A DNA stretch of 64,000 bases from Trachythela sp. YZ-2020 (GCA_016169945.1 JADLSH010000216.1:650501-714500); one strand, 5' to 3'. Counted from the stretch's first letter, positions 49,158-61,494 are shown. Notes: generated by a model not told the origin, from the letters alone. Numbers and translations are program-made.

Positions 49158-49752
49158 TAACCATCAAGAAGAGAAATTTAAGTAGTTTAATTTTGTTAGA
49201 TCAACCAAAACACTCGAGCATGGAAACGTCAGAGTATCTTGACATTCGAGACAATGTAGGCTTGTAGCCACATTCATTCTGGATGTGTACAGTAATATAA
49301 TATTTTTGTTCAATGCTTGTCTTCATTCATGGTTGTTGTTTTGCATTCTAGTCATACATCTTTTTGACTTTATGATCACATTGGCATAATTTTTGTGACC
49401 CTCCCAGCTTTTCTGTCTATCTTTTTCATGACTTTTGAAGGGCTTAAAATCTTGTGACCCTCCCCTGTTTTTCACCTCCCCTCTCCACCTGTTAACTTAT
49501 GGCAAGTCCCTAATAGGTCATATGGCATGGTATTTGCCATTAATAATGTTGTATATAAGATATTAGGATACAGTATCCAGTACATCCAGGAATTAATTAG
49601 CTTAGTAACTGGATTAGTTATTGCACGAGAAGGATTTTCAAATCTTAAAGATAAATGTACATAGATATCGTTCAAAATTCGAGAATGTTTACTGGTAAGT
49701 ATTTTAGACCATACGTTTTTTCTTTAACGAGCATTTGTGAGGTCTTTCTCAC
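49158..49752. other. Unit 3-specific block in the intron
   Basis: About 595 bp replaces the 2329-2502 segment of unit 1. Part of it (about 49440-49515) is an inverted match to the GGGACTTGCCATAAATTA / GGGGAGGTGG region nearby. No gene. Confidence 0.45.
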
Positions 49753-49841
49753 AGATAAAAAGCATAAAGCCATTTGTTTTCCTATCAATCCATGTTGCAG
49801 ATATTTGTTTTTCGCATAGCACAAACAAATTTGCCTATAGT

Positions 49842-50520
49842 CAGGCCTTAAAATATCGATCGGTCCCAGACATTGTCTGACGCATTCGTGAAATTCTCTG
49901 ACATAGAGAGGAAAGCACAGGACATTCTGTCTGACCCAAGTGAAACTGAGGTTTATTGTTTGTCCGAACTGATTGTATTATGGATTGGATATTATGGACT
50001 GATATCCATTGTCCAAATCTTAACAATGGTTTAGGGCGAGAGAAGCAATGAATAAGTATGAATGACAGTTATGACACAACTTATTCAATATTGGCACAAC
50101 ATTTACTGTTCAAAATTTAGTTAATTTTAATACATTGTGCTGATATTAATTCAGGGGCGTAATTTTTTTTAAATTTGAAGCCCCCAGATCGCCGGAAATG
50201 GCCGTTTCAGAGTCTTATCTACCTCTTTTAGTAAGCTTGTTCAGGGAACTAAGCTGTTTCCATAATTTTCATGAAAATTATTTGATTTCCGACTATTTGA
50301 AACGAAAGATATTCCGGCCCCCCCTCATATAATATTGGGGGGCCGCGGCCCCCCAGCGCCCCCGCTTCTTACGCCACTGTATTAATTTGTGTCATTTTTA
50401 CTTATTCCGAGCCAAACTGACCTCAAGATCGTCGGACATCATCATACATATGTCCGACCCAAACTCAAAGTCATCGGACATTTTGTCAGGCGACTATACC
50501 GACCGATATTTAAAGGCTTG
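49842..50520. mobile_element. CAGGCCTT-ended insertion, unit 3
   Basis: Inverted ends (CAGGCCTTAAAATATCGATCGGT ... related to ACCGACCGATATTTAAAGGCTTG) are flanked by ATAGT (49837-49841, 50521-50525), where other units read CCTATAGTGGTAAACC. Repeated GTCGGACA/TGTCTGAC words lie inside. Probably a non-autonomous DNA transposon. Confidence 0.55.
50152..50379. mobile_element. hAT MITE nested in the previous element
   Basis: A 228 bp element has ends CAGGGGCGTA ... TACGCCACTG and a perfect 8-bp duplication TATTAATT (50144-50151, 50380-50387), the hAT signature. GC-rich centre (GGGGGGCCGCGGCCCCCC-like). Confidence 0.75.
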
Positions 50521-51132
50521 ATAGTGGTAAACCGACCTTTCAGCCTCGCTTCGCCTATTCATGAGAGAGAGAGAATGCTGTGGAGATGCCTGTGTATGAG
50601 GCATATATTTTTGACAAAACGCTGTTTACAGATATTGCCATAATGACAAATGTAAACAAAATATTCTGATGAAATATTATAAATCGAGTAATATATCAAA
50701 CTTCCAATCCGATGTTCTGATCACAAGATTTTCCTCACACCTACGCTGTCCCACTGACTGCCTAATCCGAATATCATTCTTAGCTTTTATAATTTTGCCG
50801 ATTTCACAATTTTCCAACTGGTTCGGACCAATTTGCCAACTGATGTAAATTTATTTGGTGCGTGACGCACCCCCACAGCCCCCCGCTCGCTACGGCCCTG
50901 ACTACAATTTTTATTCCGTTCATGTATTATATATATCGAAAGTACATATTTCCTTGTAAAATCCATTCTATTTTTGTCCCAAGTCAGACCAATTATTAGA
51001 AAAGTTCAACTCATGAATTAAAATTGTCCTGGATACATACAGCTGGATTTATTAAAGATCGAGGCAGTTCAGTAGAGTAGTATTAGAGGTCGTATACTTC
51101 GATCTATCAAAAGCTTTTATCGTTCCGCGTGG

Positions 51133-51770
51133 TAGCCTGAGACAGACGAATAACGAAAAATATTCGTCTGAGAACATTCGTCACTAATCTTGCCTGGTGA
51201 CGTTAGAGCGTTAGTCGAGATTTAGATAACAGATTGTCATTGGTCACACTAAAATTGCATGTATTGTGCGTTTTTATTGGTTCGTTAGACATGTCGGAAA
51301 AAATAAAAGATGGCGGAATTTAAAGATCGAAATATTTTATGGAAACGTGCAATTAATAAGGTATTAAATGTTTTTCAAGTACCTTCTTTGTATAAAGAAC
51401 AGGAAGAGGCCCTTGCTCAATTGTTTTCGAAGCGAGATGTTTTCATTAATCTCCCTACATTGTATGGGAAATCGCTCAAATTTCAAGCTGCACTCGTAAT
51501 GGCCGATATTCTCTTTCGAAGAAGCACGGGAACCAGCATAGTAGTGGTTATTTCTCCACTGAAAGCCCTCATGGAAGATCAAGTAAGATCACATGGTCGT
51601 TCGATACTTCGATAGTTCGATACATTGTCGCTCATAGCAAACGCCATTTTGTTTTTCTCAGATACGTAATTATGCAAATATTTATGATAAATTATGATAA
51701 TTAGACCGGGCAAGATTAGTGACGAATGTTCTCAGACGAATATTTTTCGTTATTCGTCTGTCTCAGGCTA
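51133..51770 (+). mobile_element. Gene-fragment-carrying TIR element, unit 3 copy
   Basis: Same ends and 9-bp duplication TCCGCGTGG (51124-51132, 51771-51779). Confidence 0.75.
51310..51582 (+). pseudogene. Captured RecQ-like exon, unit 3 (longest open copy)
   Basis: Open from ATG (MAEFKDRNILWKRAINKVLN) to the donor CAA|GTAAGA, 91 codons. Motif I reads LPTLYGKSLKFQ: the residue before Tyr is Leu where unit 1 has Ser, while Gly-Lys-Ser is kept. Motif Ia is intact. It is the best witness of the captured exon's original frame. No further exon lies inside the element. Confidence 0.7.
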
Positions 51771-51798
51771 TCCGCGTGGCTGTATTTAAATTACTCAC

Positions 51799-51957
51799 CT
51801 TTGTGTCTTTTAACAGCGACTTCGATTTGCTACTTTCGTCTGATTTCCCGACGGTTTTCACGGGCCTTCTTGGAGAATACACAAGTTTCGTTGCTTTAGA
51901 TTGCTCGCTCATGTTTTCTGCGAATGTAAAACTTGAACAGGATTAGTTATCTTCCAT
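51799..51957 (-). pseudogene. Gene X, unit 3: orphan first exon
   Basis: Full-length 53-codon exon with the same TAA at codon 5 as the other gene X copies. Its finger exon is missing because the intron is truncated at 48584. Confidence 0.6.
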
Positions 51958-51991
51958 TTTCGTCCTTCTAAAGTCGAAAAGTCCTTCTTGC

Positions 51992-52890
51992 TAGTGCTTC
52001 CACTTTGGCAAAGTAAAATTTCTCGTTTTTGTCCTTTTTTTTCGCAGAATTTCCTTCCCAAAATCCTAAATTTCCTTCCATTTTTCCTTCCAATTTTTTT
52101 TAAAACAGTATAATAAATTTTGTATTGTACTGTACTCCCGATGTAAATTGAAGGTGTACTGCAGTATTCAAATAGTGAATCTCTAATTTAATATTAGAAA
52201 AATAATTAACCATTGCGTATGGTACAAAATTCAAGTATCCAACATTAGTGTTCCAGATCACTACAGAGTAGAGTAGTATATAGTCATTAGTCTATACCGT
52301 TCAAAATTAATTTGAATAAGGATAATTAACCTGAAAAAACATGTTCTGTTGTCTGTTTTCTCAAACGACATTTTACTTAAACGAGTTTTTTATGAATTTT
52401 CTCGAGATTCTTATGCTTCATCTTCTGATGAGCTTGACTCAGAAGTTGACTCAATATAAGCCATCATAATTGACAAATTTTTTTTGGTTTAGAAATTACA
52501 GTTTCCCTTTTTTCGACTGTTTGTTTTTAGTTTATAAAAACCCGCGAAAAAAAGTGAGCCCGCGTTATTTATGTACAAGTACTCTACTCACCCACAGCTC
52601 TCACCCACTGAAGACCTGTTAAGTCCCAAATTACCCCCATTCATCCTTGATGGTTATGTAAATATTCGATGTATTATTTAACTCAAAAGTTCATAATAAA
52701 GTGTTTAACAATTATTAAATTACTAGAAATTACTGAAAAAGTTTAAATTGTAAAATTTCCTTCCCTTTCCTTCGAAATGGCCAAATTTCCTTCCAATTTC
52801 CTTCCAAATCTCATTTCCTCTTATTTTTCCTTCCAAATGCCAAAATATCCTTTTGGAAGGAAATTTCCTTCCGAGTGGAAGCTCTTAAAA
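51992..52890. mobile_element. hAT-like non-autonomous insertion, unit 3
   Basis: Counterpart of 23155-24047. Confidence 0.5.
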
Positions 52891-53404
52891 TCTTGCGGCT
52901 AAATAAAGGTTGCACATTTGCCCGCATAGCCTGACTCTAAGTCTCTAACCCTTACATCAAACCTAGCCTGCTGCAGTTCTCATACTCAACTGGTACTCAT
53001 AAAAAAGTCATAATCCTAATTAACCCTAACCCCAAAGGCCCAAACTAACCCTAACTCCCAAACTAACCCTAACCAACCTAATAAACGTTTACAAATTACA
53101 AATAGAAAAAAATAATAAGAATAATTTATTCCATTACACCAATATTGGTACATAGGATAATACAAAACAAAACTATTATGCATATAACATAGCAACCATG
53201 TATAAACTATAACTAATTTCTTATTTACATGTGGTACACTCAGTGAAGATTTTAGTTAGTTCATAAATGAATCTGGCTGTACAACTTGTTATGCTCTTGT
53301 CATTCATGGATATACAATAAAGAAATATGTCGTATTTACCTAGTGAACCGTAAAACGACTATTGATTTCCATTGGAGATTTTTTAACTTGTAATTTTGAC
53401 AGTT

Positions 53405-53525
53405 TGAAAAGTAATGATATTCGTCACCTACAGCTATTTCAATTAAGGTTGTCCCCGAGCAAAGCGGAAAAGTCGAATACGAGCGCGAAAGGCTTGCTGG
53501 GAATTGCTAAGAAATTAAGAATTTG
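53405..53525 (+). pseudogene. LINE C-terminal tail fragment, inverted copy, unit 3
   Basis: Counterpart of 24560-24680. Confidence 0.5.
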
Positions 53526-53914
53526 ACAAACCTCAGTGGATTCCTAAGACATTAACGTATTGTTCTTAAGTACAAGATTTTATGCTACTCATACGATTAG
53601 AAGGCATTTTAAATTCCCAAGGGTATAAAATCTTATGGTTAATAAGAATATGTTAATTTCGAAAGGTTTCGTTTTTTATACACCCTGTATACCAATTCGC
53701 AATTAAACGTGCTGCAAAACTTATGATTATTATGTGACTCATGTGACCTGTCGCTATAACGTAGTGGAAAATGCCAGGAACTTGTTCCATCACAAAATTG
53801 TATGTCAGCAATAAATGCCACCTTGATTCATTCACAACTCTGAGCCACTGATGCATAAAAACGTCTCAAAGGAATTATCCACAAAGAACAGCCCACAAAA
53901 CATTTAATAGGTTC

Positions 53915-54686
53915 CTACTTTGAAATTATTATTGCTAATTTCTTAGGAATCCACTGAGGTTTGTCAAATTCTTGGTCCATTCCCAGCAAGCCTTTCGCGC
54001 TCGTATTCGACTTTTCCGCTTTGCTCGGGGACAACCTTAATTGAAATAGCTGTATATCATTTGAATCACAAATAGGACATAGACGTGACTTATGGTCAAT
54101 ATTAGCATATCTACCGGCTTCAACTGGAAATCTATGTGCAGAGATCCTAAACCTTGTAACCGCTTGACGGTGTTTAACATTTTTGACCGTGGACAAATAA
54201 CTTTCAAAATCCAAGTTTGGTTTTACAAGGTTTAAGATTCGTAATTTGTTACACTGTTGAATCTGATCTTTCCATGTGGTATCACATCTCTTACATAATT
54301 CCTTTTTAATAACTTTAGCTAAATTATTAATATCACTTTTAGATTGAATCTCATTATCGCACAAAGGCTCGAAATTACACATATCTAACAAGCAATCAGA
54401 GAATTTCACACCCTGTTGCTTCGATTGAAGGCACACATGAGCTGCCTTTCCTACTAATTGACTTTCGTAAACTGAACTATTAACTCTTAGCCAGTATTTG
54501 ATAACTAAGGTTGAAACTTGCACAATCATCGGCATTCTGCCTAGTTCAGTCAACACTGCTACATTGGTAGATTTAGAATGGACCCCTAAGATACGTTTAC
54601 AGAACTTAAATGTAGTTTATCAATATCTGAAACCACCCTGAACATATCGGTCGTTGTCAATCTACCTAAAGTATACACTCCCCATA
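53915..54686 (-). pseudogene. LINE reverse transcriptase C-terminal fragment, unit 3
   Basis: The frame is open to the natural C-terminus: SAHRFPVEAGRYANIDHKSR, CPICDSN, then LFQLRLSPSKAE and a final IPKKLAIIISK. Its upstream part is split off by the 2055 bp insertion and resumes at 56751 with the LLYCCE thumb segment. Confidence 0.75.
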
Positions 54687-54695
54687 TCTCACAAC

Positions 54696-56750
54696 CAGAG
54701 GAGGGTGGACAGCTGTCACATGATATTTTTCGACCAATGAGGAGACGCTATTTTCTCAGCGCTCGCAAGAAGAAAGTGGACTGTGAAATTTGCATTGGTC
54801 TCATAAATACGGAAATATTTCGCTTTGTTATTCAAATTTGCAATTAAATTCGATGCACACCCGTTCAATGAATATTAATCTACTCCCAAGCGAAGAATTT
54901 TGGAAGGTAAACGTCGTTTTGTACTATATTTTTATATTTTATGCAGGCACTTATGCGTCACGTGGAAATACGAGGCTGTTTCAACTATCAACTTTTGAAA
55001 TAGAAAATATCGAATTTCCATGGTTCGATTTCGCTAATTTTCGCATAATGTGATAGATTAAAGCCTAATCTTTCGTTTTAACTGCCCCCACCTATCCGCG
55101 CCACTCACCGTTTTCGAGATATTCGCTGCTGAATTTTCAATACGATTTTGCACTTTCTAAAAATAACTATCTCCAAGTTTTGAAGTTTCCCTTCTTATCA
55201 TTTGCATTTTATTAAAATATTTTAAACTTTTTGTAATATCAATGAATTATATGTTTAAACGCATTTGCTTGATCAGTTTTTGATGGATATTTTAGAAATT
55301 ATGAAACGTGTTTTCGTTTGTTTTCATGATTGAAGTTAGTCGTGTCTTGGCGACGTGTTGACTAAAGTCCGCGTCTGTTTACAATTTTCAAACTAAAGTA
55401 TCTAGAATTTCCATGGTTCGATTTTCGTAATTTTTGTATAATGATGAAGACAAATGTATAAACTTTAAATCTGCTGGAATGATCCCGGTGATCCCTGGCA
55501 GTTTTCGAGATATTAGGCATCGAAGTGATCATAGTCATTTCGACGTTTGCCAAAATGGCATCTAATAGTTTAGGAAGATATTGAGCCACCAAAGCTTGTT
55601 TTTCCCAATGAATCTTGAAACCTCTTTAATAGAAAGAGCGTTATTCTTTAGAGCAAGCGTTAAAGTACTTTTGAATGAATTTTAGGAGATTTAGGAGTTA
55701 TTTGCGTGTTTAGAGATTTTATATCTGGGCTAGTGTCTGGCTCTGTCTGCAATTTTGTTGTCTGATGGCCCGCTTGACTCGCAAATATGGAATATTTTGT
55801 CGTTGTTATTCAATTTTTTTTCTGGAATGCACCCATGCTATTTCAATAACTATTGATCTACCTATGTGAGCAGTATTTTGTAAGGTAAACGTTATTTTGA
55901 TCTTTTTTGTAGGCTGTACGTCGTCATATTGTATTAATCCGATGCCATCTCTGTCAACAATCTTTGAAGTTGAACACCTCGAATTTCCACAATTGACGCA
56001 GTGATTGCTCGTTTTTTCTGAAGAAGTGGACTTTACTGTTTAAAATAAGTGCTGAGTTTTAGAAGAAAATTTTAGAAGTAAAATTTGTTGTTTATTTACA
56101 GATTTGTATTTTGGGTTGAATTCTATCATTGTATTGTTAATTTGCCTTCTTGGTGAATATTTGCTTTCTTTAATATTTATTTATATATGTAGAGAATATG
56201 TATGTGCTATGTATTTTCAATAAAAATGAAACTGTATATTACTGTAAAGTTTGTTTTGTCTACATTTCACCCGTAATTTCTGTTACAAAAAAGTATATAG
56301 AAGTTCTTTGACAACCTCAATATGCGGGTTTTCAGTAGTCACAATGTGCTATTGGGTAAATAAATAACTAAATACATATTAAAAGTCGAATCCTTTGATG
56401 CCAGCAGAATCAATCTGGCCAATAAATATTTAGTTAACTGTCTGTACTGCACTCCTCACTAGTTGCACAATGTACATTACAAATACAGACGATCACTCGC
56501 AGCCTTTGAGATTTCTGCACAAATAAATCCTCAGAGAGACTCAAAGAGCCTTGTTATACCTCCATTACAAAACACTAAACACATCCATAATGATGGCATT
56601 GAGTCTCCGTAACAATAGCGTCTATTTTCGCAGAATTTGCTATGGCCAGAGATGTTGACTTCACGGCAGTCAACGCATAAATGAGGCCGCACGTGGAAAC
56701 ATACGCTCATTACCCATGATGCTTTGCGGCCTGCTGTCCAACCTCCTCTG
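54696..56750. mobile_element. hAT-like element occupying the LINE fragment (2055 bp)
   Basis: Ends CAGAGGAGGGTGGACAGC and GCTGTCCAACCTCCTCTG are flanked by TCTCACAAC on both sides (54687-54695, 56751-56759). The CAGAG start suits hAT; the duplication is 8 or 9 bp depending on where the end is drawn. The interior contains two diverged copies of a segment (about 54800-54930 and 55785-55910: AAATAYGGAAWATTT ... TTATTCAA ... GGTAAACGT). No transposase ORF is visible, so it is non-autonomous. Confidence 0.75.
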
Positions 56751-56759
56751 TCTCACAAC

Positions 56760-57818
56760 AATATAATAGAATCGGGGAAACGAGAGTTGAAAATAGTTTT
56801 AACAGCACCTTAACTGGAACCCTACCACATTGGAAAACTTTTTGAAAAAATTGTGAGAAAATTTCGTGAATGAAAAGAACGAGGAATCGAACCCAAGAAC
56901 ACGTGCGTACTTGCCAGAGACACTGACCTGGATATAGACTGGATAACGCATCTATTGTTGAAAAGTGAAGCCGCAAGTGAATTGCCGCCACCCGACTCAG
57001 AGGTCCCAGTTTACTATAGATTTGTATTACAGAATCATAGTTTTCGCGGGTTTTTTCGTTATTTTCTTATCACATGGATAGATGTACACGAGAAGTATTT
57101 TGAGCAAAAAATTCCGGTTGTTTTGGCTTCGATAACGTTGGAAAACGGGATTTGAAAGTTTGAAAGAGTGAACATGCACTGCTTAGCTTTAATAAACAAA
57201 GGTTGTTCTGAAACAGATAACAGGACATTCTCATTCAAAATCCACTCAAGACATGGAGTAACTGCTACACAAATCAAGTAGTCTGGACGTTTGATGAAAT
57301 GAACCAACTACACTGTGAACAAAAGCGAAATTGAGATAAGTCTTACATACATTATTCAGCTCACTCCCCATTGGGGCTTTTCAGTGACCGATTACATCAG
57401 GTATCTAGCTTACCTATAATAATGTACTTACGGCGGTCAACTTCAAAAATGTTGCCACTTAACGAGAAGTTACATCCCTCGCAGTAAAACCCAGCTATTC
57501 TAAATGATCCTGATCTTCCAGTACAGCGACTCCTTAAAGTTGCATATTGCATAGGAAATAGTAAATATAAGACTTATTTTAACAAAATTTTAAATATATA
57601 TTTACATTTAGAGAATGCGTTTCAGCTTAATAAATATTACTATTGTTTATCTTAACGGAATAAGTATTGTTTTTGTCACTTCTATTTTTGTTCTGAATTT
57701 CAACCGAACTATTTAACTAAATATAAATCTATACTTTTATAATAATTAACTATCTGTGCGTATCTTTTTATTTGGCGCTTTCATTTCCTCACTTCGTTTA
57801 CGTTTCTCGTATTCGTCA
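56760..57818. other. No gene recognised
   Basis: Same sequence as 25862-26919, including the remaining LINE thumb codons at its left edge (to about 56850), the B-box-like motif and the boundary repeat. Confidence 0.45.
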
Positions 57819-58061
57819 GGTATAAGTAGTATGGAGCGGGGCTTAATGGGGCCCAGTTTTATGCGTAAAATTTAACGAGTTAACCCTGCATAATTCATGA
57901 GTTAATTATGTTAATGATCTGAATTAATTAATTCATTTCCGAGGATAATCCGAACAAATCCGAGTATGAGTTATGCATATTAATGAGCATTTATAATTAT
58001 ATTCATTCCGACGACGTTAAAACAACGAGAGGTTTCCGACAGTTCGCCATTTTGTTCCAAG

Positions 58062-58430
58062 ATGGCAGAACAGCTAATTCTGGATGTTTTTAAGGAAAAT
58101 AATGTAGAATTAACGCAGGATACTTTACGGTTTTATATAAAACTGCTTTTAGAAAAGCATGAACATACATATAACTCCATGATATGTAGTATTGTAAGAG
58201 ATAATGTGTTTGAAAATTTATGTCAAACATATGAAGAGACTAAGCCTTTAAATTCTGGTAGAATTATGGCTTACTTGGCTTTAGTTTACAAAGTGAGCGA
58301 TTTTTGTGACACTGAAACAGTGCGAGAAGCCGTTCGAATATGTGTAGACGATTTAAAACAATTTGATTTAGCGAGCTATGAAATTAAACTGTCTTGGTTT
58401 CAACGCTTAATTTCATGGTTGGTGGGTTAG
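58062..58430 (+). CDS. Bcl-2-like protein, E2 left arm
   Basis: Intact 122-codon copy, same predicted protein as 32898-33266 with the BH1-like NSGRIMAYLA and the BH2-like SWFQRLISWL. The ATG follows CCAAG (CCAAGATGGCAG), a good initiation context. The ORF lies 237 bp inside the element end, so its promoter may be in the terminal repeat itself. Confidence 0.6.
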   Translation: MAEQLILDVFKENNVELTQDTLRFYIKLLLEKHEHTYNSMICSIVRDNVFENLCQTYEETKPLNSGRIMAYLALVYKVSDFCDTETVREAVRICVDDLKQFDLASYEIKLSWFQRLISWLVG

Positions 58431-58801
58431 TGTTACAGCTTAACCGCGTGTAATTTGAATATCACTAATTGGAATTGAATAGCGAAAGTCATTAAGAAGT
58501 CATTAACTGTTGTACATGGGTGAACACATTGTACTTTAACGACATTGCCCAAACCATTAATTTTCCTCATTGACTTTAAATTGTAAGCAGGACAGAAAGA
58601 CTGAACACATTGTACTTTAACGACAGTGCCCAAGCTTGATTTTGCTGAGCTTGTACAAAAAGGTTGTTAACGACTGGACTAGCCTGATCTTGTAGTTCTC
58701 TACACGGCGAAGTAGGGAGCACACATAGATAGCACAAATTGAAAACTTTCGCTTTGGAGCAACGACGTAAAATCGTCGAAGTTGTACTTTAAAAAAAAAA
58801 T

Positions 58802-59191
58802 ATGTTGCAAGATGATATTTACATTGTTGACGAAAGTCGATTATGTCGGAACCCCCTCAAATTGTTGGAAGCAATTTACGCTGATACAGTTGCAAATGAA
58901 ATTACGCAGTTGTGCCAGGAAAACGAATGTAATATAGACGAAGGATGGCAGACGTACGGTATAGAAGCTATAGAACGTGTTAATAGCAAGCATTTGGTTT
59001 AGGACTCGTTTGTCGAGGCTGCAAGAATACTGAAAATCAATTGCCACGAAAACGTCCTTGAGCGTTTAAGAGAATTAAAAAAGGCACCAGAACACATGTT
59101 CGTTTACGACTTGGAAGAATCGTATCACTGTAGAAAGAGCCACCAATTTCAATGCATCCTAAATTATTTATCTTTTTGGAGGGAAAAGTAA
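58802..59191 (+). CDS. UAG-split ORF, E2 left arm (best copy)
   Basis: The frame opens MLQDDIYIVDESRLCRNPLK and runs 66 codons to TAG (58999-59001; context TTG GTT TAG GAC TCG). It then stays open another 62 codons (DSFVEAARILKINCHENVLE onward) to TAA at 59189-59191. The protein is helical and charged with several Cys. No family recognised. The continued open frame suggests either a recent nonsense mutation or read-through; all four arms share the TAG. Confidence 0.5.
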
Positions 59192-59503
59192 ACAAGTCAA
59201 GGATATCGAATGCTCATATCCGTACGTGGTCAGGCAATATTTCTATAGTAAAAAGTAGTTGACGTGTTATTATAATTATAAAGAGGTTAAGGCGATAAAC
59301 TTTTAATTCCACCTTTGGGATAACTTTACTTTACATTAAAAGTTATACGTAAAGCATACTGTAACTAAACATTCAGTTATATTACGTGTGCATGCGCAAT
59401 TGAAAATAGAGAAAATATACGTCTTGTGTACAATTTTATTAAAATATTATTACACTTCGCATAGAGTATATTATATCTGTTTATATAATGTAGTTGAGGA
59501 AGT

Positions 59504-60084
59504 CTAGTCTGAATCAGTATTTTCGCCCTCTTCAATATAAGCATTGTCTTTTAAAAGACGTTTCAGAAGAAATTTCTTTTATCAACGGCTGCTTCCAAAG
59601 CCTCATCATGATCAAAGTCGTCACTGTTTATAAACACATCTCTCGTGTTCATTACTTTTTTATGTACATGATTCCTCCTAAGCTGTCTCATCCACAATAG
59701 ACGTTCCAGATAAACACTTTCGAGCTCTTTTTGTAGCTTAGGTAATATCAACGCGTACGCTTGCTTGTTGGAAGTTTCGTCATCAAGACCGTTTTCGATA
59801 AGATTCTGTTTTATTTCTTCGTACTCGCTGGCATATCTTTGTTTTGCTTCTTCTATTAATGGTTTCCAAGGATCACTTTCATCTTCTAATTCAGATCCTG
59901 ATTCATTTCCATCTACCTCAGAATTTTGTGCATTATCACTATTTGACGCTTCGTCATCTGACTCCATGGGTACGGAATTGTGATCTGTCTCCGACTCTTC
60001 CTCTCGGAATGGGCAGTATTCGTTTTCGTGTCTGCGCAAATTAAAGCGACGATTAAAAGATTTACCACAAAACTTGCAGCTCAT
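59504..60084 (-). pseudogene. C2H2/acidic protein, E2 left arm (frameshifted)
   Basis: Same gene as 29068-29649. One base is missing near 59573 (GAAATTTC for GAAACTTTC-like), which shifts the last ~25 codons. The finger, acidic stretch and basic segment are intact. Confidence 0.6.
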
Positions 60085-60265
60085 CACTCTAGCACTGTTA
60101 GTAGCAAATGAGGGATTTTAAGAAAATTATTGCCTCATGAGCACTTGCTCTGTTGTATAGCTCATGAATGAGCGTTGACGTAGACAAGCTCACGACGACC
60201 ACTCATAATTACTCATACCCCATGAGCACTCTGAAATGCTCATTTTCGTTGAGCAGAGATAAAAG

Positions 60266-60334
60266 ATGGCCCGAGCAAGACGAAAACATGACAGATGTCC
60301 CGTAACTCATTCAGACTGGCTACCAGACCTGTAA
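60266..60334 (+). CDS. Small basic ORF, E2 left arm
   Basis: Copy of 29831-29899, identical in sequence. Confidence 0.3.
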   Translation: MARARRKHDRCPVTHSDWLPDL

Positions 60335-60467
60335 GAATTTTCATGCCCTATCTACTTTGCCAACAATGCTCCAAACGACTGCTGGTTGCTGGAAGCCGAG
60401 TTGAAAAGTACGAAGATATAGTATTTTCAACACTTTTGTGGACAAGCTCACGACGACCACTCATGAT

Positions 60468-61292
60468 TACTCATGCTTCACGAGCACTCTGAAATGCTCA
60501 TTTTCGTTGAGCACACATAATAGATGGCCCGAGCAAGACGAAAACATGATCCATTAATTGACTTAATTATACGAAAATACAATCTCTCAAGATGCGACTA
60601 TAGCGAAATTAACTTGCGGATATAAGTAATGTTCTATTTAACACTTGTGATGTTGCATACATCTCTCACCAATAACTTCTATATTATTCTTCTATACATT
60701 ATTTTCGTTCAGCTTGGGCCACTACTCATATATGCTCAACGTAAATGAACATTGTAAGCCCAGTATTTTTATGAGTTCTGTATGAATAAGTTCAATAACA
60801 TATCGTGAGCGTAGTTCAACCGTGCTCAATCGATCCCTTCGAGCAGGCAAAAAGCAGTTAATGTAAAGTCAACAGGGTTGATTGGCAATACAAAGCAATA
60901 CCGCAAAGCGAAAATCATTTTACGCCAAGAGTTGAGAACAGGCCTATTTTCAGGTTAATCTATTTGGTGTCTTCCAAAAAGACCGCTTGGTTTTTGAGCC
61001 TATACTATCCGTAGCAGACATGAATATCCTTTCTGTCTAATCTAGTATGCGGCTAAGTGGGATGTTGAACAGACATAAGGACCAAGTCACTCAAAGTCAG
61101 CTCATGGGGTATGAGTAATTATGAGTGGTTGTCGTGAGCTTGTCTACGTCAATGCTCATTCATGAGCTATACAGACCAACTACTCATGCATGAGGCATGA
61201 GTAATCATTTATTTATTTAATTTGCCTTGTAAATTTATAACAGAATGGCAGGAATCCGCAACAGCGTATAGGCCAATTACTGCGGGCCCTAT
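60468..61292 (-). other. E2 central spacer (inverted relative to E1)
   Basis: Starts TACTCATGCTTCACGAGC and ends GCGGGCCCTAT; the E1 spacer starts ATAGGGCCCGC and ends GCTCGTGAAGCATGAGTA. It is therefore the reverse complement of the E1 spacer, while flanks and arms keep their orientation. Confidence 0.75.
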
Positions 61293-61425
61293 ATCATGAG
61301 TGGTCGTCGTGAGCTTGTCCACAAAAGTGTTGAAAATACTATATCTTCGTACTTTTCAACTCGGCTTCCAGCAGCCAGCAGTCGTTTGGAGCATTGTTGG
61401 CAAAGTAGATAGGGCATGAAAATTC

Positions 61426-61494
61426 TTACAGGTCTGGTAGCCAGTCTGAATGAGTTACGGGACATCTGTCATGTTTTCGTCTTGCTCGGGCCAT
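61426..61494 (-). CDS. Small basic ORF, E2 right arm
   Basis: Mirror copy of 60266-60334. Confidence 0.3.
   Translation of the reverse strand: MARARRKHDRCPVTHSDWLPDL

Larger units (their letters stand above)
48584..51798 (-). other. Truncated gene X intron, unit 3
   Basis: Begins at AAGGTTAATAAATAATG, just inside the acceptor side of the intron, so the finger exon and the acceptor are lost. It carries extra insertions at 49158-49752, 49842-50520 and 51133-51770. Confidence 0.6.
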
